Shown here: positions 1 through 11,300 of the stretch, one piece after another
How the letters are laid out: every line of letters starts with the position of its first letter
Position numbering within the stretch: position 1 is the first letter of the stretch
From: Euleptes europaea
Lineage: Eukaryota; Chordata; Lepidosauria; Squamata; Sphaerodactylidae
NCBI RefSeq assembly: GCF_029931775.1
Contig: NC_079321.1
Span: forward strand, 7,532,501 to 7,596,500
Direction of reading: 5' to 3'
DNA length: 64,000 bases
Position numbers and translations under genes: made by a program
Notes under the pieces: model-generated
The model's input: only the letters and a program-made list of their open reading frames with translations
What the model was told of the DNA's origin: nothing
Databases searched by the model: none

Positions 1-104
1 GGCATTACACCCTGCTAAGGTCCCTCCCCTCCACAAAACCCACCCTTCCAAGGCTCCATCCTGAAAATCTCCAGGTATTTCTCAACCCGGAGCTGGCAAC
101 CCTA
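1..104 (+). mobile_element. MITE-1 (hAT-type) 3' part, cut by window edge
   Basis: Matches the 3' half of the commonest repeat here (GC-rich CCTCCCCTCC tract, CTCCAGGTATTT, then terminal GGCAACCCTA). The left part is outside the window. Confidence 0.8.
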
Positions 105-244
105 TTCCCATCTGAAAGGCCTTCAATGTACCAAGTAATTTGGAGGGGAGGGGCCATGACTCAGTGGCCGACCATCGGCTTGGCATGCAGAAGGACCCAG
201 GTTATTATGTGGGAGCCTAGCCCTTTAAATAAGGGGCGTTGTGG

Positions 245-432
245 AGGGTTGCCAGCTTTGGGCTGGGAAATCCCTGGAGATTTTGGAGGCGGAGCCTCAG
301 GACGGCGGGGTTTGGAGAGGGGAGGGGCTTCAGTGCCACAGAGTCCAGTTGCCAAAGCAGCCATTTTTCTCCAGGGGAACTGATTTCTATCGCCTGGAGA
401 TGAATTGTAACAGGGGGACGTTGGCAACCCTA
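245..432 (-). mobile_element. MITE-1 copy; SINE-B scrap just before it
   Basis: Reverse-oriented MITE-1 from AGGGTTGCC to GGCAACCCTA. Bases about 151-202 immediately left carry a scrap of tRNA-derived SINE-B (CTTGGCATGCAGAAGG). Confidence 0.75.
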
Positions 433-475
433 GCGTTATACTCCGTGTCTTTTACTTTGTTCTCTTTCCTTTCAC

Positions 476-547
476 CAGCAGCTGTTCCGAAGGTCGTTGA
501 GTTATGGAGCTTCAAAAAACGTGTTGATTTTATTCCTGTGGTGCAGT
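476..547 (-). CDS. Possible exon 9 (weak)
   Basis: A 72-nt segment with phase 1 in and 1 out, as the EGF exon requires, and a fair donor (GCTGCTG|GTGAAAG). It would encode 24 residues (DCTTGIKSTRFLKLHNSTTF then GTAA). It lies in sequence not covered by any repeat I recognise. The acceptor (CTGTGAAAGAG) has a poor pyrimidine tract and there is no domain signature, so this may be chance. Confidence 0.2.
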
Positions 548-639
548 CTCTTTCACAGAACACGACAGTTTTAATCACAATTCTCCAGCTTCATGGAGTT
601 TGTGCCCCAAGTCTGGAAGGCCCTGATCATTTACAGCTT

Positions 640-1110
640 AATACCATACAGTTAATTCATGCCATCGTATTCCCTATTACTATGTATGGGTGTGAAAGCT
701 GGACATTGAAGAAAGCTGACAGAAAGAAAGTAGATTCCTTTGAAATGTGGTGTTGGAGGAGAGGGTTACGGATACCGTGGACGGCCAAAAAGACAAATCA
801 GTGGGTTCTAGATCAAATCAAGCCTGAACTGACCCTAGAAGCTAAAAGGACTAAACTGAGGCTATCGTATTTTGGTCACATTACGAGAAGACAAGAGTCA
901 GTGGAAAACAATCATGCTAGGAAAAGTTTAAGACAGCAGGAAAAGAGGAAGACCCAACAAGAGATGGATTGACTCAATAAAGGAAGACACGGCCCTCAGT
1001 TTGCAAGATCTGAGCAAGGCTGTCAAAGACAGGACATTTTGGAGGACTTTCATTCATAGGGTAACCATGCGTCGGTGGTGACTTGACGGCACTTAACACA
1101 CAACCATATA
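640..1110 (+). mobile_element. BovB-type RTE LINE 3' end
   Basis: A plus-strand frame reads MYGCESWTLKKADRKKVDSF and later WCWRRGLRIPWTAKKTNQ, the well-known C-terminal end of RTE/BovB reverse transcriptases, followed by the shared 3' tail (GACTTGACGGCACTTAACAC). It is 5'-truncated. It lies inside or downstream of the host gene, antisense to it, and is not a host gene. Confidence 0.8.
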
Positions 1111-1183
1111 GTTCTCACTGCTTTGCACCTCTAGCTATAACCTTAAATCCCCAAGGTGGAACTATAGTTTGATAAATACATAC

Positions 1184-1336
1184 CAGATGATGGAACTCGG
1201 ACACAAAGGGTACCCAACTTAGTCAAAGATCGGTCCTCATATTCTTCTTTACATTGACAGGAATATGTGCCGTATCCATTGAGACAGATGGCCTCGTCGC
1301 CACAGAGTTCGATCCCAGAGTTGCATTCGTTCACAT
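1184..1336 (-). CDS. Exon 8: calcium-binding EGF domain
   Basis: A symmetrical 153-nt exon (phase 1-1, the usual EGF exon class) with acceptor TCTATGTGTACCAG and donor CATCTG|GTATGT. It starts DVNEC, the calcium-binding EGF signature, with six cysteines in EGF order (NEC, ELC, AIC, YSC, QC, TLC) and the GYGTYSC segment carrying the aromatic consensus. This fixes the strand and phase of the whole gene. Phase 1 out means at least one further exon to the left. Confidence 0.8.
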
Positions 1337-2338
1337 CTGGTACACATAGACAGAACAGAATAATTCCACATCAACTCAGTTTTAACCCTTCCAACTGCAG
1401 TGCCTTGAAGCACCCATCATGTAAGACTAGGGTGGCCAACCTCCTGGTAGGAGTTGGAGATCTCCTGCTATTACAACTGATCTCCAACCGATAGAGATTA
1501 GTTCACCTGGAGAAAATGGCCACTTGGGCAATTGGACTCTATGACATTGAAGTCCCTCCCCTCCCCAACCCCACCCTCCTCAGGCTCCACCCCAAAAACC
1601 TCCCGCCGGTGGCAAAGAGGGACCTGGCAACCCTATTCATCTGACTCCCCCTATCGGTGTCTTTCACCAGCAGATGAAGATATTGTTTTCTTCTGGCACA
1701 CAACCAGTAATGGTTATTGGCCCTCCCTGGCAACCATAGCAGCATCTAACACAACTGAGTCCACCCTCTGAAGCAGCCATTTTCTCCAGGGGAACCGTTT
1801 TCTGTTGTCTAGAGATCAGTTGTAATTCTGGGAGCTCCCCAGGCTAAGGTTGCCACCCTCCAGGTACTAGCTGGAGATCTCCTGCTATTACAACTGATCT
1901 CCAGACAACAGAGATCAGTTCCCCTGGAGAAAATGGCCGCTTTGGCAACTGGACTCTATGGCATTGAAGTCCCTCCCCTTCCCAAACCTCGCCCTCCCCA
2001 GGCTCAAAGTAGCTCTATCAATCAATGCTGGTTTAATTGCATTTGTGCCTAATGTACGCCTGGAGACTGACAGTAGGTTAAACATTCAACTTGTCAGTTC
2101 TGCAGTTCAAGGTATCTGTTCACTTCTCTGGTCTGTGCACCTCCTCACGAATTGAGCATCAGTAGTTCATAGCCAGCATTAAAAATCACTCGTATACCCA
2201 GCAAGAGATGGATTGACTCAATAAAGGAAGCCACAGCCCTCAGTTTGCAAGATCTGAGCAAGGCTGTCAAAGATAGGACATTTTGGAGGACTTTGATTCA
2301 TAGGGTCGCCATGAGTCAGAGGCGACTTGACGGCACTC

Positions 2339-2373
<35 letters not shown>

Positions 2374-5300
2374 CCTACTGAAACCTTCCGAATCCTTCCA
2401 GACCCTGTGGATGCGCCACCAAGGCCTTCCAGTTGAGAATGGATCAAGCGTGAGATGTTCTTCTCCTCCGGTACCAGGTGCAGCCAGAACGTGAACATCA
2501 GGTTCGAGTCATTCGTTCTACGCACCAAAAAACCAGGACAGTTAGTTATAATTGCGTGACTGATTAAAACTATGCATTTTATATAATGTTTAATATTTAG
2601 AATCAATTAACCTACACGATTAGAGTTAAATGCAGAACGCTAGCATATATAAGGTATTATTTTCTCAAATATATAATACTATCTAAAAACATACAGGGAG
2701 AGATGTTGCATCAGGCAGGGCAATTCAGAGTAAATGAAAGCATGAAAGTTGCTACTTCAGGTTAAAAGTAGATTTTGTAGTAAATTCAGTTAGGTTATCA
2801 ATATTTGTCACTTGTATGTCACAAATCTGTATTTTTTTGGTGTTTTCTATTCCATACTTTCTATGTTTTTTGTTCTGTTTCTATTCGCAAATAATAAAAA
2901 CAAATTTAAAAAAAACAACAACAACCCCCCCAAGATGGCTTAAGCATTTTGTGGTTGTGCCCACCACGCTGTGTCAAAATTCCAAAGATGCTCAGAGGCT
3001 TAAAAATGTTGGAGACCCATGTCAGAGCCTGGCATTCCTATTCTGGAGTATAGGAGATGTTATTGTCAGCTTTTCCTACAAGGGTACCCAACACAGAACA
3101 GCTGCCATACCTTTTTCTTTCACTTCTTCCCTTCCTTTTAATTTCCTTCAACTTGATTTCTTTGACTTTGTTTGAGAGGAATTTCACTCTCTCTTGTACC
3201 TGGAAAGAGAAAGGGCCGACTGCGGGTTTAACAGAATGGTTATGGAGCAGCCAATGGTACCTGATACAGAGATGCACATAGCTAGTTTGAAGTCTTCTTT
3301 TCTAAAAAAGGCACACACTTTCATTGCGGGCAGTCTCTATGTAGGGTTGCCAGCTCAGAAAGACCTGGTGATTTTGGGGGGTGGAGCCTGATAAAACCGG
3401 GGTTTGGAAAGGGGAGGGACTTCAATGAGGTATAACAACATAGAGCCCGCCTTCCAAAGCGGCCATTATCTCCAGGGAAACTGATCTCTATCACCTGGAG
3501 ACTAGTTGTAATTCTAGGAGATCTCCAGCCACCACCTGGAGGTTGGCAACCCTATATACACTGGGAAACTGAACTTCAGTTTTTGATACTGCACAGGGGG
3601 ATCCCAGATGTAAAGGGGGTAGGTGTGACTAAAAGAGAAAAACCACTTGCTTTTAGAGTTCTTACGAAGGAGATTAATTTGCCTTTAAGATCAACATTTT
3701 CATTCTGTACCACCCAAAGATACCTGTGCTGTCCAAAAAGTTAAATGTGCATAGTTAAATTGTGGAATTCGCTGCCCCAGGATGTGGTGATGACTGCCAA
3801 CTTGGAAGGCTTTAAGAGGGGAGTGGACATGTTCATGGAGGAGAGGGCTATCCATGGCTCCTAGCAAAAATGGATACTAGTCATGATGCATGCCTATTCT
3901 CTCCAGGATCAGAGGAGCATGCTGAATATATTAGATGCTGTGAAGCACAGGCAGGATAATGCTGCTGCAGTTGTCTTGTTTGTGGGCTTCCTGGAGGCAC
4001 CTGGTTGACCACTGCGTGAACAGACTGCTGGACCTGATGGGCCTGGGTCTGATCCAGCATGGCCTTTCTTCTGTTATGTTCTTACAAAATGTCTTCCTAG
4101 TCATTTTTTTAAACGGCTCCTTCCTCCAAGGTGGTCTAACCAGTGTATGTGATTCTCTTGCCCCTATTTTCGCTCACCCACTACCTTATGATGTAGGCTA
4201 GGTAGAGGGAGTGTGATTGGCCTGAGATTAGACAAGGAGCATCATGGTTGAATGGTTTCAGGTGTACAGCCATTTTATTCTGAAGAAGCAGACAAAATTT
4301 GAGTCCATTAGCGCCTGAAAGACCAACAAAATTTTCCAGGGTATAAAGTTTAATGGGAATCTCAACTTGAGTCTTCTAGGTCTTGGCCTTGCATTACAAC
4401 CACTGTACTACACTGCCTCTCTCTAATGTGTTTTATTGCCTCCAGCACCCTTTACAGAGACATGCAAACAACCCACAACTGCCTATCCCTTGCAGAAGCA
4501 AATTCAAGTCATTCAAATGCTCTTAAGTTTCCTAATCACCACCTGTGTATTAAATCCTACCCATGCCTCATTCTTATTCTGTTTGATGGAGAGGCACAGT
4601 GTAGTAGAGAGCCAATATGGTGTAGTGGTTAAGAGTGGTGGTTTGGGGTGGTGGACTCTAATCTGGAGAACTGGGTTTGATTCTCCACTCCTCCAGATGA
4701 GAGGAGGAGGCTAACCTGGAAAATTGGGTTGGTTTCCCCACTCCTACACATGAAGCTAGCTGGGTGACCTTGGCCTAGTCACAGCTCTCTCAGCCTCACC
4801 TACCTCACAGGGTATCCATTGTGGGGAGGGGAAGGGAAGGAGATTGTAAGCTGGTTTGATTCTCCCTTAAATGGTAGAGAAGGTTGGCATATAAAAACCA
4901 ACTCTTCTTCTGCTTCTAGTTTGAATGTCTTCAAACTACTGAATGTCTTCAAACTACTGAATGAAAAGGCTGGGGGGGGGGGAATCGAGTGAAAAGACCA
5001 GACTTGCAACTTATCAAACACAAACTACTCTAAGGCAGGGGTCACCAACGTGGTGCCCATGGGCCCTAAGTAGGGTTGCCAACCTCCAGATGGTGGCTGG
5101 CGATCTCCTGGGATTAGAAGTGATCTCCAGATGACCGAGATCAGTTCACCTGGAGAAAATGGCCACTTTGGAAGGTGAACTCTATGGCATTATACCCCAC
5201 TGAAGTCCCTCCCCTCCTCAAACCCTGCCTTTCTCAGGCTCCACACCCCAAAACCTCCAGGTATTTCCCAACCCGGAGCTGGCATCCCTAGTCCGATGGC

Positions 5301-8300
5301 ACCTGCCAACACCTTTCCTGATGCCTACCAAATATTTTTGGAAAGTGGGCAGGGGCAGGTAGAGCTATTGACCATTGGAGATTTGATTGGCCAGGGAGAT
5401 TTTTAAAAACGTGGTGGCAGCTTCTGCCAAAGGAACAACATTATGGTCTTCAAGGCATAACTAAAGAGAAGATGTGGCAGCCATTTTGTGGCTGTGCCCA
5501 CCACACTGTGTTAGAGTTCCCAAGGGGCCTGTGCAGGCTCAAAAAGGTTGGGGACCGCTGCTCTATGATGACATTTGCTCCCTCTCACCTGCATCTTCAC
5601 TGACTCAATGAGGTCTTCTTCCAGCTCACTTCCTTTGTGTTCGATACCAAAAGTCACTTCAAGTAAAACATCTGCAAATGATCCGAAATATGCCACAACG
5701 CAGAAGGCAAATGAAAGCATCCCAAACCGTTCCTGCCAACACATTTAAGTATTCCCTCCTGCCCCAAAGATCCTGCCCACCCCACGGCTATCACCTCTTA
5801 GCAGCCAGTACTGCACGTCACCAGACTATTTTTTAAAAGTTACTTGGTGTACAGTTGGAGTTGCCAACCTCCAGGTACTAGCTGGAGATCTCCCGCTATT
5901 ACAACTGATCTCCAGCGGATAGAGATCAGTTCACCTGGAGAAAATGGCAATTGGACTCTATGGCACTGAAGTCCCTCCCCTCCCCAAACCTCACCTTCCT
6001 CATGCTCCGCCCCAAAACCTCCCACCGGTGGGGAAGAAGGACCTGGCAACCCTATGTTCAGCCAAGAGTTCCTCCCACCCTTTCAGGGGTGGGCGTTAGA
6101 GGAAGAGGGAGAAAACGGTGTTACTGTATTACCTCCAGGTTTGTGCTGGGATTCCAGTGCAGAATCGTTTTCACGAGACCTGAAAACAGAAACGCTGTCT
6201 ACGGAGGAAGAAGAATGGAAAGGGATCAGTGTGGTAGGAAAGCACTCCATTGCATTCCATTGCAACTTTCATCCAGACTCTAAGATGCCACTAGGGTTGC
6301 CCGGTACCCCCTGGCAACCAGCAGGGGATGGGAGGGCTGGAGGGAAACGTACCAGCAGCACACATCTATGTCATTTCTGCCGCGCACTGGAAATGACACC
6401 ATCAGGTTGCCGACGCCATGGGGACGCTCTAGTATCTGGGCAAAAACTCTACGGAAGAAGCTGTTTTGACCATGGAGCTTTTTCCCAAATACCAGAGCGT
6501 AGCCACAGTGCCGGTGACACAATGACATCATATCCAGTGAGTGCCGGAAGTGACATCGACACATCAGTGATGACACAGGCCAATGATGACCCATCAATGA
6601 TCACACAATTGATGACACATCAATGATGACACAGTTGGCAGGCTGAATGGTGCTGGGGGAGGGGCCCCTGAAGCAGGGGCCTCCCACCACCCCAGCAGGG
6701 GTCTGGCAACCCTAGATGCCACTCAGAAATTAAGCGCACAAAGTATATTGCAACATGCATACACACCTCCATTAGCATCTTGTAACCTGAGGGTTTCTTC
6801 ACACATTGTACAATAACAAAGATACAGCAAGAAATGTTCGAACTCCTGGTTCCTATGTGCTACACAGGGTAGCAAGTTTCCCTATGTTACATGCTAAGGA
6901 GAGCTATAAGGATGATCAGGGGCCTGGAGACCAAGCCCTAAGAGGAAAGGCTGAGGGAGTTGGGAACGTTTAGTCTGGAGAAGAGGAGGTTGGGTGCGGG
7001 GGACGTGATGGCTCTCTTTAAGTAATTGAAGGGCTGTCACTTAAGAGGAGGGCAGGGAGCTGTTCCTGTTGGCACCAGAGGACAGGACTTGCAAGAATGG
7101 GTTTAAATTGCAAGTGGAAAGGTACCGGCTGGATATTAGGACAAATATTTTTACAGTAAGAGTTGTTCGGCAGTGGAATGGGGTGCCTAGGGAGGTGGTG
7201 AGCTCCCCCTCCCTGGCAGCCTTTAAGCAGAGGCTGGAAAAGCACTTGTCAGGGATGCTCTAGGCTGATCCTGCACTGAGCAGGGGGTTGGACTAGATTG
7301 CCTCTATGGCACCTTCCAACTCTGTGATTCTATACAAAGATGTTGTATGAGTGTTGTAGCCCCCCCCCCCGGGGTTCATAAAACCAGGAAATTTTTCTGA
7401 TCTCACAAAATTTCAGGTTATTTTAAATAAATTGCTACATGGTCAGTGCAGCCAAGTCAATTCTGGACTGCAGTTTTTATCACACTCTTTCTCTCTCTCC
7501 TCCAATTAACTCCAAGCACTTATCTGAAGGTTGGCCAACTGATAAGGTGCTCATGAAATTTACCACGTGAATTATTTGTAATGCCCTTCTTTCAAAGGAG
7601 TTTTATTGCGTGGTACCCACTCAGAAAGCCGGAAGGATTAGATTTTGTACTCTTCCTTTGCGAGTATATTCTAAATAGGGTTGCCAACCTCCAGGTACTA
7701 GGTGGAGATCTCCTGCTATGACAACTGATCTCCAGCCAATAGAGATCAGTTCACCTGGAGAAAATGGCCACTTTGGAGATTGGATTCTACGGCATTGAAG
7801 TCCCTCCTATCCCCAAACCCCGCCCTCTTAAGGCTCCGCCCCCCAAAAAACCTCACCACTGGTGGTGAAGAGGGACCGGCTGCCAACCCTACTTGTATAT
7901 CTGGTTACTGAATTAGCAGGTTGTGAAGTAAGAGCCACCTCTGCTTGAGTATTTTTCCTGTTACCTGGGAGAACAACCTTGGGATGTGAAGTGGGAACAA
8001 TTCCCATAAGGTCACTATTAAGGATGTTCAGAGAAGAAAGGACATTAAACGCATTCGGCTGTGCTGGGGTGGTCAGATGGGGCTTTGTTTTCACTGTAGA
8101 TTTGTCCGGCATGTTCATAGCGAGCAGCTCAGTGCTGTGAGGTTCATTTCTTCTCACACCATCTGCTATTGCCACATATCCATCCCCGTTTCCTTCTCTG
8201 ATGACTTGACCATCCATCCGTTCTCCTTCCTTCATCTCCCCGGCTTGAAACTTGATGGCATCAGAAGCCTCCTTTGAGACTGCAGCAGGAGGATGCCACG

Positions 8301-11300
8301 GCTGAAGGACCCGGTACTGATCCTCCTCTGGGATAATCTTAGGAGGGGAAATTGGGAGTCTCTGCTCTTTTAAGGAGGCTTGTGGAAAGGTTATGCCGCT
8401 CCGGAAGCCAGATCTCTCAAATTTTGCTCTTCCATTATCTTTTATGTGTGTTGGCCTCCAATGTATGGGTACACGGCCATTGTTTTCAAGACCAGCAGAC
8501 TCTGTGGTGATTCCCACTGCCACTAATTTAGTTTTCATTCTGAACTTCTGGGACTCATACGGAGAGGCGGAAGGTACAATGGCCTTTTCTTTATCCTCCA
8601 AACCATCTGAACCCAAAACTACAGTTTCCCTTAAACTGCCGAGAAGGGTGTCATTTCCGGTTCGATACTCATCAGCAGATGGTTTTATAACCTGCATCTC
8701 CTTCATACGAGGAACAATTTTTGTGGATTTTGAGAAAGAGAGCGGAGTGTAGTTACTAACAGCTGGTCTTAGTAATGCTTCCAAGCTTGAGGCATTGTTG
8801 GTTTTGTTCCACCTTTCTTTACTACTCACAGGCAGGCTGTTTTCATTGCTGGGAATCCTGCTCATCTTCTCAAAGTCTGAAATACGTCTTGAGTGAATTA
8901 TGTACGACGGAAATCCAATACGGCTGTTAGATTTCAAAACAGGCTCTTCAGGAACCACGTCGCCATCTGCAGAAGTTGACACTTCGTAATCCTCAAATAT
9001 ATAATACCGCCCTTTAAAATATTTAGGGCCATGGTTTCGAGTAGCAGCTTTCGATAAAAACACCACATTGGCAGCTACAGCTTGAGTGGCGAAGACCAAG
9101 GTCCCGTGATTTCGACAGGCGTAAACGACTTTGTTCTCCACACTTGACGTGACCCCCTGGAACAGAATCTTATCTTGATTTTCTTCACAATCCGGTTTCC
9201 CCTCAAACCCTTCGATGTAAATCAAGATATGTTTGTCGGGGCCAGCCCAGATGGTCCAGTTACACCAGTTATTGGTTTGAATGCTGCTAGAAGTCAGAGG
9301 AGAAAACGTTCCAGCTTCATCCTTCAAGGTCATGTGGCAACTCTTGACAGGAAGATACACCATCAGCCACGGAAACCCCAACTCTGTTGGGAAAAGAAGA
9401 TAAAATAAATGCATTTTTAAAATTCATACAGCATCCTGCCAGTGGTGAAGAGAGACCTGGCAACCCTACGTTCACCTAATACCTGATCCTTTTAAAGTGG
9501 AGATGCGAAGGACTGGATTTGAGAACTTCTGCATACAAGGCTGCTTCTCTACCACTGAATAATAAAAAAGGTAAAGGTGTGCAAACACCAGGTCATTACT
9601 GACCCGTAGGGTAATGTCACATCCAGACATTTACTGGGCAGACTATGTTTATGGGGTGGTTTGCCATGGCCTTCCCCAGTCATCTTCCCTTTACCCCCAG
9701 CAAGCTGGGTACTCATTTTACCGGCCTCGGAAGGATGGAAGGCTGAGTCAACCTCGAGCCGGCTACCCGAAACTGACTTCCGTCGGGATCAAGCTCAGGT
9801 AATGAGTAGCTCTCACTGCAGTACTGCAGCTTACCACTCTGCACCACGGGGCTTGCTACCATAGAGCAATGGCCCAACCCAAATCTTTATTTAGAACATT
9901 AGAATACCCTATATTTCTCCCAGCACAGACAGGACTTAGGGTGGGTGACAACATTACTATTACATTAACACACATGATTATAAACAAGAAACTAAAAACA
10001 TAATTTAGACAGAGTGCTAGTGCGGTGTAGTGGTTAGCGTGTCAGACTAGGACCTGGGAGACCCAGGTTCGAATCCCTGCTCTGCATGGGAAGCTTGCTG
10101 GGTGACTGACCTCGGGCCGGTCACACACTCTCAGATGAACCCATCTCAAGGGGTTGTCGTGAGGATAAAACAGAGAATAGAATTACGTAAGCCATTTTAG
10201 GTCCCAACTGGGGGAAATAAAAAGGAATTAATGAAGTAAGTAAGTTAACCAGAAGTGGTATAGGCACAATCTTCTCAGACAACACTAACAGAAGAGGAAA
10301 AGCTAAAGTAAACTTACTTCACCATTCCCCTTCCCGTTTTCTTTATGCAGAGCATGTCCCAAATCTTTCCCACACCAACGCCCATTATAGCTGCCACCAT
10401 CAGCTAGAAACATAAACACCAAATTCCCCTGTAATAAAATCACGGTACTGATAACCCCTGGGGCATTATTCTAAAGCGTTTCCTCCAAAGTCCCATTTAG
10501 TTCAACGGACTTACTCTTGACCAGAGAGTACTTTGCAGAGCAGCACACCAGCATTTTACTTTTTCTTGCTCTTGTTCCAGAAGCAGTTGTGGCCCTTTAA
10601 GAGTCAACCCTGAAGAATAAAGCACTTTTTTAAAAAAGTGTCGTTCCGGAGTTCTTACCTATGTCATTCCGGAGGCCTTGGGAAACCACTTTGTTCTCAG
10701 CATCAGAAGGCGGTTGTGGAGTTTGTGAGTCCGCTGCGGCGTTCTTCTGAGGTAGTGCCTTGAGAAGAGTCCCCGGGACATTAAGATTGGAAGCGGTAGC
10801 TTGCAGGGTGCTCGTTTGCCATTCAGCCCGAGGTCGCATTTCTCGAGGATGCGCTGCCGGTCCTGTCGCGCCGTCTACTGATTTAAAAGGACTGGGAAAC
10901 ACCGCTCGAGTCTGCCTTTCAGTAGGTGACAAGACCGAGGTAAGCGCCGTACTAGAGATAAAGGCATAATTCATCACACTCTCCTCTTCACCTGTACCTG
11001 GCGCAAACGTGAGAGGCGTCTCAGTGACAGATTCATTCGGAGGAGCTTGTCCGTTCACTGTAAATCCACCAAGGGATGGAAATTGTTCAGTCTTAGAGAG
11101 CAAGTTCAAGTGTTTGACCGTATCAGGGAAGAGAGCCCCCTCATCTTCCTCTTCAGGTGTTGCAACAAAACTGTCGTCGCTTTTTCCTTCCGATAACTGC
11201 TGCTTGGTGAACGCCATTTCCGTGGTTGAGAAAAGATGCTCCAATTCTGTCGCAACAAGAGCAGCGGAGACACTGGGAGTTAAAACTCCCAGTGTAGGAT

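Noticed and set aside
241-972. 243-codon plus-strand open frame
   Set aside because: Its second half is the C-terminus of a BovB-type reverse transcriptase and its first part runs through a MITE; it is not a host gene.
7828-7964. In-frame extension of exon 4
   Set aside because: It reads into a MITE beyond a phase-1 donor that fits the next exon, so the extension is intronic.
10014-10090. tRNA-like A and B boxes
   Set aside because: Part of a SINE family with many copies here, not a tRNA gene; no cloverleaf is complete.
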